NCBI GenBank assembly: GCA_020850995.1
Contig: JADZDP010000256.1
Span: 1-64,000 of the forward strand
Direction of reading: 5' to 3'
Length of the DNA: 64,000 nt
DNA from: Deltaproteobacteria bacterium
GTDB lineage: Bacteria > Myxococcota > UBA727 > VGSZ01
Part shown: positions 10,301-17,605 of the stretch, piece by piece
How the letters are laid out: each line of letters opens with the position of its first letter
Position numbering within the stretch: position 1 is the first letter of the stretch
Position numbers and translations under genes: made by a program
The notes under the pieces: generated by a model
Database searches by the model: none
What the model was told of the DNA's origin: nothing
The model's input: only the letters and a program-made list of their open reading frames with translations

Positions 10301-10339
10301 CTGGGCGTCGGCGTCGGCGATGGAGTCGTTCGGAGCCAA
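7328..10339 (-). CDS. ftsK: DNA translocase FtsK/SpoIIIE
   Basis: 1003 residues from TTG 10339. I chose TTG because GGAGGT lies 6 bases before it; an ATG at 10402 would add 21 residues but leave only 13 bp to the divergent gene. An acidic and Arg-rich leader precedes about four membrane helices (roughly residues 125-310), a long charged linker, then the motor: Walker A GTTGSGKSVSVN near residue 646, Walker B FLVIVVDEYADL near 786, and a C-terminal winged-helix gamma domain (CSTSWLQRMLNLGYQRAARI) that in this family reads KOPS sites. It pumps DNA through the septum and serves dimer resolution and division. Confidence 0.95.
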   Translation of the reverse strand: MAPNDSIADADAQNDDDPTPAPRRRRRARAPAPVTLPDDDADAIDDEPAPVVVRGSGPPRLLLSTPPAMAPGADDDEGDPMPRRSRRRPRVEHVSQPPRPAASEDDDEDTPTSARARPKKRAKKRTLERVAHLPLEIAGIVVFALGVLMVLALVSYSASDTAAGHRGPVHNWIGPGGAVLADLLLLIFGAPGFLVPAALFVGAVACFKPVAQPRHALLRAGAAAVAALGAMMLLHLMLRGTTGLPFPAGGLVGALVADALASLIAPLGAGVVALALSFVGTVVALDRPLGPTARSIGDRMAELVARARERLEVWREERRLLVEEEERLTRELEAREPSLPPAEIKRRAAEERAKKKDERKQRIFEEAERRAKERLAIAIEKRKVSLAPVGPSAPPMAADAPAIVSTPSAPGTVVDTAPPELQPDPPWVLEEPVVDGKVVSLAKVLADRAEKKAQEAADADDGSFRIVERAHVDPRAVEAAAAPVVEEAKTAFQLPPLNLLDYDAPAPEPLDEMKMRAQADKLVAKFLDFGIEGRVREVRPGPVCTTYEFVPAPGIKVSKIAALADDIAMAMEAIHVRIVAPIPGKGAVGIEIPNEKRETVYMKEIIADAAFSKKPDKLMMALGKDIEGRPYYANLGEMPHVLISGTTGSGKSVSVNAMICSMLYRATPEDVRFLMIDPKMLELSIYDGIPHLLLPPIIDSKKAAIALKWAVNEMERRYQLMSELGVRDIAGFNARAAAARDGNDDEAKRLLTDAYNKNCAAVMGGPRIAGAGAIAKNPLDKLPFLVIVVDEYADLLAVAGKDVEGYVMRLAQKARAAGIHVMLATQRPSVDVITGVIKANFPVRMGFRLASSHDSKTIINRPGAEKLLGRGDMLFMPPGTSNVLRVHGAFISEKELHRVVEFLKAQGKATYDLSILETPADDGEGGGGDLLDEPKDARYDEAVAVVARTRKCSTSWLQRMLNLGYQRAARIVDRMEREGLVGPAQNAKGDRDIYVKPDGTPAG

Positions 10340-10415
10340 AGGTGGACCTCCGGCCCCATGCTGCGACCGCGGCGGCCCTTGCGCAAAAAAACAGCCGCGC
10401 ACCTACACTGGCCCG

Positions 10416-10844
10416 ATGCGCTGCCTCGCGCTCGCCCTCGCCCTCGTCGCGGCTGCAGCCTGCGGCGTGGCCCCCATCCAGCGCGGCGAGGTGCCGAGCG
10501 GTCCGCCCGCGTGGCGCTACCTGGGGCAGCATGGGCGCCCCCTCGCCTACGACGGCGGCGTCTGCACCATCAAGGTGCCGCACGAGCACAAGTACCCGCC
10601 GGCACCGCGCGCCGCCTTCGTCGAGACCGCCGACGGCTTCGCCGACACGCGGTCCATCGTGCCCTTCTGGGGTCACCACCCGCACCGCGGGCGCACCTGC
10701 ACCGAGCCCGGCTGGCACCTGCACCTCGAGGTGCCCGACCAGGGCGGCATGGTGTTCGACGAGGCGCTCGGGGCCTGGCGCGCTGCCAACGACGTCGACG
10801 CCGCGGATAGCCAGCCCGCGCAGGGCGCCCGCGGACCCAGTTGA
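10416..10844 (+). CDS. Small His-rich lipoprotein
   Basis: 142 residues. MRCLALALALVAAAAC is a lipoprotein signal. The mature part contains several paired histidines: HEHKYPP, FWGHHPHRG and PGWHLHLE, with two further Cys residues (VCTIKVP and RTCTE). These could bind a metal, but no family is recognised. It is divergent from ftsK, separated by 76 bp from the favoured ftsK start. Downstream lies an unrelated-looking gene after 69 bp. Confidence 0.72.
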   Translation: MRCLALALALVAAAACGVAPIQRGEVPSGPPAWRYLGQHGRPLAYDGGVCTIKVPHEHKYPPAPRAAFVETADGFADTRSIVPFWGHHPHRGRTCTEPGWHLHLEVPDQGGMVFDEALGAWRAANDVDAADSQPAQGARGPS

Positions 10845-10866
10845 AGCACGCGGGCTGACAGCGATA

Positions 10867-10895
10867 CTGCCGGCCGGTCGAGGGCGGCCAGGCAG
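10867..10895 (+). other. Intergenic GC hairpin
   Basis: CTGCCGGCCG (10867-10876) can pair with CGGCC-A-GGCAG (10885-10895), leaving one bulged base. It sits between two same-direction genes just before a GGGGGT ribosome site. There is no T run, so it may be a weak terminator, a leader structure or nothing. Confidence 0.3.
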
Positions 10896-10913
10896 CCCAA
10901 GCTCGGGGGTCTC

Positions 10914-11813
10914 ATGTTGCTCTTGCCGATCCTCTTCGCCACGGCGCTGTCTGCGCAGCGCCCGCCCTCGATGGCGGTGCCGCCAGCGCCTTCCCCCGAG
11001 CCGGCGCCGGCACCTGCCGCCGACGCACGGCCGGGCATCCATCGCGTCGCTGTGTACGAGCTGACCAGCGCGGGCGTCGACGAGCGCGTCACCGTGATCC
11101 TCACGGCCTCGATCACGGCCGAGCTGCGCAAGCTGCAAGGCATGAGCGTCATCGGCATGGACGAGGTGCGGGCCATGCTCGACCACGAGGCGCAAAAGCA
11201 GCTCATGGGCTGTGGCGACGACTCGTGCATCGCCGAGATCGCCGAGGCGCTTGGCGTCGACACCCTGGTGGTGGGCAGCGCCGCCAAGGTGGGCGAAGAG
11301 CACGTGTTCGGGCTGCGCCGCCTCGATCAGCGGCAGGGCAAGGCGGTGGGGCAGGTGGATCAGCGCCTCAAGCCCGACAACGGCGAGGAGTTCTTGGGCG
11401 TGGTGGGCCCCGCGGTGGAGGCGCTCTTCCCCGACTTCCCGCTCAAGGCGGGGCGCACGCGTGGCGTGTCGAACGAGCTGGCTATCCGACTGAACCCGCC
11501 GCCCTTCGACCCCTGGGTGTTCTGGACCGGCGTGGGCGTCACGGGCGCGTCGCTGGTCGGCGCGGCCGCCACCACCTACTTCTGGAACGGCGCCGAGACC
11601 TCGCTGCAAGGGTTCGTCACCTCGCATGCGGAGCAGGGCAAGCAGGCGGACGGCGATCAGCTCGCGGCGCTCACCAAGTCGGCCGACGACGCGGCGATGG
11701 TGGCGATCGTGGCGTGGAGCGTGAGCGGCGCGCTCGCGATCGCCACGGCCGCGACCGCGGGCTTCGTCGATTGGATGGGCTACCGCGCCGACGTGCAGCT
11801 CGACGCGAACTGA
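10914..11813 (+). CDS. TolB-N-like periplasmic protein with C-terminal membrane hairpin
   Basis: 299 residues. A signal sequence (MLLLPILFATALSA) and a Pro/Ala linker lead to a domain with HRVAVYELTSAG..ILTASITAELRKL and the phrase MLDHEAQKQLMGCGDDSCIAE..LGVDTLVVGS. That phrase is a recurring Myxococcota version of the TolB N-terminal/CsgG-like fold. The C-terminus holds two hydrophobic helices (about 199-224 and 264-288) with a polar loop of about 40 residues between them. The next gene, a large NHL lipoprotein, starts 14 bp later. The same pairing of hairpin protein and propeller lipoprotein recurs at 48309-52852. Function unknown. Confidence 0.75.
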   Translation: MLLLPILFATALSAQRPPSMAVPPAPSPEPAPAPAADARPGIHRVAVYELTSAGVDERVTVILTASITAELRKLQGMSVIGMDEVRAMLDHEAQKQLMGCGDDSCIAEIAEALGVDTLVVGSAAKVGEEHVFGLRRLDQRQGKAVGQVDQRLKPDNGEEFLGVVGPAVEALFPDFPLKAGRTRGVSNELAIRLNPPPFDPWVFWTGVGVTGASLVGAAATTYFWNGAETSLQGFVTSHAEQGKQADGDQLAALTKSADDAAMVAIVAWSVSGALAIATAATAGFVDWMGYRADVQLDAN

Positions 11814-11827
11814 GCATGGGGGGTCAG

Positions 11828-14800
11828 ATGAAGCGATTCGTGATGACGGCGGTGCTCGCGCTCGTCGGCTGCTCACGGGAGCTGCCGCCGGATCTCGTGG
11901 TGCAGTGCGAGGAGGACGCCGATTGCCCCGGCGCGCTCGTGTGCGTCGTGGAGCTGCAGACCTGTCTCACGCCCGACGCGGCGGCGGGGCGCACTTGCGG
12001 CGACGGCATCGTGGCGCGCGACGGCAGCGAGCAGTGCGACGACGGTGCGCTGAACGCCGACGAGCCGGGCGCATGCCGCACCACCTGTATGCAGGGCATC
12101 TGCGGCGACGCCATCGTCGATCCGGGCGAGCAGTGCGACGACGGCAACGACGAGAACGAGGACCCTTGCTTGAGCACCTGCGAGCACAACGCCTGCGGCG
12201 ACGGCGTGGCGGAGCTGGCAGAGGCGAGCGAGGAGTGCGACGACGGCAACGCGATCTTGAACGACCATTGCCTGCCAGGTTGCGCGCTCAACGTGTGCGG
12301 CGACGGCGTGGTGGACGAGCTCGACGAGGCCTGTGACGACGGCAATGGCGTCGACGGCGACGCATGCCGGAACGACTGCGGGCTCAACGTGTGCGGCGAC
12401 GGCGTGGTGTTCACAGGGGTCGAGGTGTGCGACGTCGGTGACACAGCGGATGGCGACGGCTGTCGCGGCGATTGCAGGAAGGTCGAGGCGTGCGGCGACG
12501 CGGTGCAGGACGCGGGCGAGGAGTGCGACGACGGCAACCTGAACCCGGCCGATGGGTGCGATGCGTGCGCCAGCGTGGTGTGGCGGCGGCGCGTGGTGGC
12601 GGGCTCGGCGTCGGCCGTGGCACCCGCGCTCAACGTGCCCTTGCCGGGCCTCGGATGCCTCGAGGGCGAGGGGCCCACCGGCCTGCTCGTCCAAGACGGC
12701 TGCCTGGTCCGTCGCTTCGACGTTGTCGCCAGGACCCTCGAGCTCGTCGCAGGCGCCTCCCAGTGCGGCTTCGCCGGCGATGGCGGGCCCGCTACTGCGG
12801 CGCTCCTCAACAACCCTGCTGGCATGGCTGTGGACGCCTCGGGGCGCATCTACCTCGCCGATCGGGGCAACCACCGCGTGCGCCGCATCGAGCTCGACGG
12901 GACCATCAACACCGTGGTCGGTGACGGTGTGGCGGGCTTCGGGGGCGACGGTGGGCCGGCTGCGGCCGCGCGCCTGTCGTCGCCCTCGGACGTGAGCATC
13001 GATCCCGCAGGGCGCATCCTCATCGCTGACACTGGCAACCACCGCGTGCGCGTCATCGACCTCGATGGGCGCGCGCGCACGCTCATCGGCACGGGGGCGA
13101 ACGGCAACAGCGGGGACGGTGGGTTGGCCACGGCCGCGGCCATCGCCGCGCCGGAGTTCGTGCATGCGCGGCCCTCGGGAGGTGCGTTCGCGTCTGCAGG
13201 CAGCTCCTCAGTGCGCTTCGTCGAGGCCACAGCCGGGGCACCTTTGGTGCGCGCGGTGAGCGGGCTCTTTCACGGGACGATGTGTAACCCCACCGGCGTA
13301 GGTGACGAGCTTTGGGTCGGCACCTATTCCGGCCACCTCGCCGCCTTCTATGACGTCTTCGACACCGATGGCTTGCTCACGACCACGCTCATGCCCTACG
13401 GAGGAGGGTCAGACTTCCACCTCGGCTTCATCGAGGGCGGCGGGGTCATCACGGGCCGGAGTCACACGCTGCGCGATCTCGACGGCGAGATCATCGCGGG
13501 GTCTGCGACGGCGACCCGGTTGATCGCGGGAGACGTCGCCTCAGCGGTCGCCATGGGCGTTTCCGACCTCGAGCCCATCGGCGGCGGCGCTTTTGTCATC
13601 GCTGACGAGGTCGCGCAGCGCCTCGTTGTCGTCGACAACGCAGGCCTGGTTGACCGTGTGCAGAGCATCGGCGAGGTGCTGGCAAACGGCCGCGTCACCG
13701 GCCCGAGCGGCCTGGCGCGCGACGGTGACGGTGCCCTGTACATCGGTGACAACAAGAACCGCATCTGGCGCCTCGAGCTTGCCGGCGACGTCGTGACGCT
13801 GGTCGAGGAGCGACTGACGATGGTGGTGGGCATGCCCAATTACTGGGCCGGACGCGTCGGAGGCATGGCCCCGGTGCCGAGCGGCGGTTACGTCGTCACC
13901 GACCTTGACCTCGACACTGCTGGTGCGTTCGGCATCCCATCAACCGGCGGCGACGGCTGCTATCCCGACATCGTGGTGACAAACGACAGTGTCGCCGTCT
14001 TCGTCGACGTCTGCACTGACACCGTCCGCGCTGCGCTCGCCTTCGACAACGCCCCCTACCTCGCCGGCACCGGCACCGCGGGCTTCAACGGCGACGGCGT
14101 GGCCACCGCGAGCATGCTCAACAACCCAAGCGCCCTCGCCACCGACGGCAGTGCCGTCTTCATCGCCGACGCCGGCAACGGCCGCCTGCGCCGCCTCGAC
14201 CCCGACGGCACGCTCACGACGCTGGCGGGCCCCGGCACACCGGGCCCCTTGCAGGGCCGGCGCCTCGGCGACGCCAACTTCGGCAACATCGTGCGCATGG
14301 CCTACCTCGACGGCGACCTCTTGGTGGCCACGAGCACCCAGGTCTTGCGCGTCGACGGCTCCTTCGACCCCGACAGCCGCATCGAGCCCCTGGCCGGCGC
14401 CTTCGACGAGCCCGGACTCGGCGTGGGCGATGCCAGCTCGCTGGCCGGGGCCCTCGCGGCGATCAGCATCCCCGATCGAGGCGTGCTGGTGGCGCAGAGC
14501 CACCGCATGGCCCTGGTCGAGCTCGACACGCGCGCCGTGCGCCCCGGCGTCGGCATCATCGGCGGCTTCGCGCCGGACGCGGACCCGCTCATGCCGCCGG
14601 GCATGGTCTCGGCGCGCTACGCGGCGCCCGGCGTCCGCTTCAGCGCCATCGCGGGCAGCGGCGGCAGCTACCTCTACGCCGATGAGGGCGACCACTCCCT
14701 GTGGCAGCTCGACGCTGGCGGCGCGCCCGAGGCGTGGACGGTGCAAAAGCTCGCGGGCCTCGGCCCGGGCTTGCTGGACGGCCCGCTGGCCGAGGCGCGC

Positions 14801-15418
14801 TTCGACGCCCCCTCGGGCGTGGCCCTGGCCGACGACGGCACCGTCTTCGTCGCCGACGCGACGCACCACGTGATTCGCCGCATCGATGCGCTCACGGACG
14901 AGGTCGAGACCATCGCCGGCACGCCCGGCATCGCCGGCATCTACGGCGACGGCGGCGACGCGCACGAGGCGCTCTTCGACACGCCGCGCGCCCTCGCCCT
15001 GCACCCCGACGGCACCCTCTTCATCGTCGACGCCGGCAACGGCCGCGTGCGCGCGCTTGCGCCCGACGGCGGCATCAGCACCGTCATGGGCGACGGCACG
15101 GCCTCGTCCACCGGCGAGGGCGCGCCGGCCTCGTCCTTCCCGCTCGACGATCCGCGCGGCCTGGCCCTCGATGGCTTCGGCAACCTCTTCATCACCGCCC
15201 ACGACGTCGTGCGCGTGGTGCTGGCGCCCGACGCGGGCCCGCCGAGCGGCGATAGCCAGGTCATCACCATCCTCGGCCGCGCCCCGCGCACCGAGTACCC
15301 CGAGCGCACGCTGCGCTGCTTGACAGCCCCCGCGGTGATCGACGACGGGCGCGTGGCGGTAGCCGACGCCTGCAACGGCCTGGTGCTCGAGCTCACCCTC
15401 GAGCCCGCGCAGCCCTGA
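11828..15418 (+). CDS. Large lipoprotein: myxo-disulfide repeats plus NHL beta-propellers
   Basis: 1196 residues from ATG 11828, which opens the lipoprotein signal MKRFVMTAVLALVGC and is preceded by GGGGGT; an in-frame ATG at 11816 is less likely. Residues about 50-250 carry six or more Cys-rich repeats with the ECDDGN core. The rest is built of NHL-type repeats (GPATAALLNNPAGMAVDASGRIYLADRGNHRVRRI and variants), enough for more than one propeller. Surface binding or scaffolding is the usual inference for this architecture. It is likely co-transcribed with the hairpin protein just upstream. Confidence 0.85.
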   Translation: MKRFVMTAVLALVGCSRELPPDLVVQCEEDADCPGALVCVVELQTCLTPDAAAGRTCGDGIVARDGSEQCDDGALNADEPGACRTTCMQGICGDAIVDPGEQCDDGNDENEDPCLSTCEHNACGDGVAELAEASEECDDGNAILNDHCLPGCALNVCGDGVVDELDEACDDGNGVDGDACRNDCGLNVCGDGVVFTGVEVCDVGDTADGDGCRGDCRKVEACGDAVQDAGEECDDGNLNPADGCDACASVVWRRRVVAGSASAVAPALNVPLPGLGCLEGEGPTGLLVQDGCLVRRFDVVARTLELVAGASQCGFAGDGGPATAALLNNPAGMAVDASGRIYLADRGNHRVRRIELDGTINTVVGDGVAGFGGDGGPAAAARLSSPSDVSIDPAGRILIADTGNHRVRVIDLDGRARTLIGTGANGNSGDGGLATAAAIAAPEFVHARPSGGAFASAGSSSVRFVEATAGAPLVRAVSGLFHGTMCNPTGVGDELWVGTYSGHLAAFYDVFDTDGLLTTTLMPYGGGSDFHLGFIEGGGVITGRSHTLRDLDGEIIAGSATATRLIAGDVASAVAMGVSDLEPIGGGAFVIADEVAQRLVVVDNAGLVDRVQSIGEVLANGRVTGPSGLARDGDGALYIGDNKNRIWRLELAGDVVTLVEERLTMVVGMPNYWAGRVGGMAPVPSGGYVVTDLDLDTAGAFGIPSTGGDGCYPDIVVTNDSVAVFVDVCTDTVRAALAFDNAPYLAGTGTAGFNGDGVATASMLNNPSALATDGSAVFIADAGNGRLRRLDPDGTLTTLAGPGTPGPLQGRRLGDANFGNIVRMAYLDGDLLVATSTQVLRVDGSFDPDSRIEPLAGAFDEPGLGVGDASSLAGALAAISIPDRGVLVAQSHRMALVELDTRAVRPGVGIIGGFAPDADPLMPPGMVSARYAAPGVRFSAIAGSGGSYLYADEGDHSLWQLDAGGAPEAWTVQKLAGLGPGLLDGPLAEARFDAPSGVALADDGTVFVADATHHVIRRIDALTDEVETIAGTPGIAGIYGDGGDAHEALFDTPRALALHPDGTLFIVDAGNGRVRALAPDGGISTVMGDGTASSTGEGAPASSFPLDDPRGLALDGFGNLFITAHDVVRVVLAPDAGPPSGDSQVITILGRAPRTEYPERTLRCLTAPAVIDDGRVAVADACNGLVLELTLEPAQP

Positions 15419-15592
15419 GCGCCGCGCGCCGGTAGGCAGCGGTGCGCGCGGGTAGTCGACCCGCGCATCGTCCGCTCGACGGAGCGCACGAGCCCCGAGG
15501 GCACGCTCCGGGGATCGACCGATGCCCGAGCCCCGCTCGCCCTGCGCTTGCCGCCGACAATCACCCGGGGCAGGCGGAGAGCGGGAGCGGCC

Positions 15593-17350
15593 ATGGGACT
15601 GACCGACGCGACCACACGCAGCACCACGCGCGCGCACAGCACCATCACGTCCACCGCGCACGAGCAGGTGGCGCCAAGCTCGACCTCGGCGGACGAGCCA
15701 CCCGTCCTGCCCACGGTGGTGCAGCACCACCGCTCCTGGTTCGAGCGCCTCTCCTACGCCGCGGTGATGGGCGTGGCCCTGTCGTTCCCCATGAGCCGCG
15801 CGCAGGCGCAGGTGCCGAGCGGGCCGCCGTCGCCGGGCACCACCACCGCGCGCCTGCTCATCGACGAGCGCGCCGGTACCACGATGCTGCGAGCGACGCG
15901 CGCCGAGCTCCCCAGTGAGCTCGCGGGGGCCGAGGCGCTCGATCAGCTCTACCACGGCGCGCTGCAGGAGCTGCGCACGCTCTACCAAGGCGCCGACAAG
16001 GCGCAGCTGCAGGCCTTGGCCGGGCGCGTCACCACGCTGGCGCTCGGGAAGCTCACGGCCTCGTGGCAGCCCCACGAGCGCGCCTCGCTCGAGCGTGTGA
16101 TGAGCACGCTCGGCCAGCTCGCGGGCTCGGACGGTCACTTCAACTACGGCGACCGCCTGGCGGTGACGCAGGCGTTGGTGAGCGATCACGCCGGCATCTT
16201 GCGCATGGCGCACCAGCAGATCGACGAGCGCGTGCGCCTCGGCAACCGCGTGGCGCACCGCTTCGTCGACAACGCGTACACGCCCACGCGCCACTACCAG
16301 CGCACCGGGCACGCGGGCTTGTTCCAGCGTATGCGCGATAACCGGCGCGAGCACATCCAAGACCTGGCGGCCACCGCGATCCAGCAGCAGCTCGGCGCCA
16401 CCTTGCAGCGCCTCGGCGTCGACCCGCGCACGGCGCAGCGCATTGACCCGATGCTGCGCAACCTGACGGTCGATCAGGTGGCCGGCCTCGAGCGCGACCT
16501 GCAGGCAATCCAACCCCGCTTGGCCGAGCTAGCGGAGCGCCTGCGCAGCTCGCGCATGGGCCCGGTGGTCGAACAGATGACGCGCCTGTTGCGCGAGCAC
16601 ACCGTGGTCACGGCCGCGCCGCTCAGAAACGGCGTGCCGAACCCCAACGACGTCGATGCCATCATCCGCACCGCGCTCGACGCCCTCGAGGGCGTGCACG
16701 TGACCAAGGACATCCGCGCCGAGCTGATCGAGGTGCACGGTCGCGCGGTGCAGACGCTCAGGACCATCTGCAAGGACACGCTGACCCAGAACCCGGCCAT
16801 CGAGCGCCAGGCGCAGCGCGTGGTGGACGCCGCGCTGGCGCGCGCTACCGCGCAGTGGACGCCGGCGGAGCGGGGCGCGCTGCAGCGCAGCTGCGACACG
16901 CTCGACCAGCTCGCCGGCGGCGACGGCCGCTTCAACTACGGCGACAAGCTGGCAGTGGTGGAGGCGCTGGTGAAGGGCAAGGGCCCCGTGGAGCGCGTGG
17001 TGGTGGGTAAGGTCGTGGGCGCGCAGCTCGACGCCACGCTGGCGCGGCTTGGGGTCAACAAGAGCACCACCGAGCCCACGGATCCAAAGCCCCGCGAGCT
17101 GAGCGTCACGCAGCTCAAGCAGCTCGACGCCGACCTGGCGCTGCTCAAGGACAAGCTGGCCGCGCCAACCACGGGTGCGGCCGACGACACCATGGCCCGC
17201 GTGCAAGCCGAGCTGCGGCGCGTGCTCGGCCCGGGGGAGCTCGTGTCGCCCCTGCGCAACGGCGTGCCGAGCCCGAGGAAGCTCGAGGCGCTCATCGACA
17301 CGGCGCTGGACGCGCTCGACTCGTTCCGGCCGGCGCCGCCATCGCGCTGA
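15593..17350 (+). CDS. Unknown exported protein with an internal duplication
   Basis: 585 residues from ATG 15593, chosen because GGGAG lies 6 bases before it. A hydrophobic stretch (YAAVMGVALSFPMSRAQAQ) near residues 50-70 looks like a late signal peptide or anchor. The mature part is helical and duplicated. Each half has W-P-ER-L-R, a loop (SDGHFNYGDRLAV and GDGRFNYGDKLAV) resembling a dockerin or EF-hand Ca site, a 'LGV' segment, and PLRNGVP-P-..-I-TALDAL. I know no named family for this. It is preceded by the NHL lipoprotein gene (174 bp) and faces a convergent gene. Confidence 0.7.
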   Translation: MGLTDATTRSTTRAHSTITSTAHEQVAPSSTSADEPPVLPTVVQHHRSWFERLSYAAVMGVALSFPMSRAQAQVPSGPPSPGTTTARLLIDERAGTTMLRATRAELPSELAGAEALDQLYHGALQELRTLYQGADKAQLQALAGRVTTLALGKLTASWQPHERASLERVMSTLGQLAGSDGHFNYGDRLAVTQALVSDHAGILRMAHQQIDERVRLGNRVAHRFVDNAYTPTRHYQRTGHAGLFQRMRDNRREHIQDLAATAIQQQLGATLQRLGVDPRTAQRIDPMLRNLTVDQVAGLERDLQAIQPRLAELAERLRSSRMGPVVEQMTRLLREHTVVTAAPLRNGVPNPNDVDAIIRTALDALEGVHVTKDIRAELIEVHGRAVQTLRTICKDTLTQNPAIERQAQRVVDAALARATAQWTPAERGALQRSCDTLDQLAGGDGRFNYGDKLAVVEALVKGKGPVERVVVGKVVGAQLDATLARLGVNKSTTEPTDPKPRELSVTQLKQLDADLALLKDKLAAPTTGAADDTMARVQAELRRVLGPGELVSPLRNGVPSPRKLEALIDTALDALDSFRPAPPSR

Positions 17351-17605
17351 GGTCCGCGAGCGCGCGTGCACGCGCGCGATCGCAGCGGTCCAAGCGCACG
17401 TCGCCGCCCTCGACCTCCTGGCCGTCGCTCATCTCCACGCACGCGCCTACCGGTGGCGCCGTGGCGCGTACGACGAGGAACGTCGGCCGGGCACCACGCC
17501 TGCGCGCCGTCGCACGTCCACGAACATGCCGTCGCTCAGCGTCCTCGATGAGCTGCGCAAGGGGCGGCGCAGCCCCGAGCGCGCTTTGCTCCGCCGCGCG
17601 CCTCC

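Noticed and set aside
10340..10402. Extra 21 residues at the FtsK N-terminus
   Set aside because: TTG 10339 has a strong ribosome site and leaves room for divergent promoters; the longer form is possible but less likely.
13940..16513. 857-codon minus strand frame
   Set aside because: Antisense to the NHL lipoprotein and the duplicated protein; no recognisable domain.
17359..17376. Palindrome CGCGCGTGCACGCGCG after a + strand gene, as a terminator
   Set aside because: No loop and no T tract; simple GC alternation is common in this DNA.
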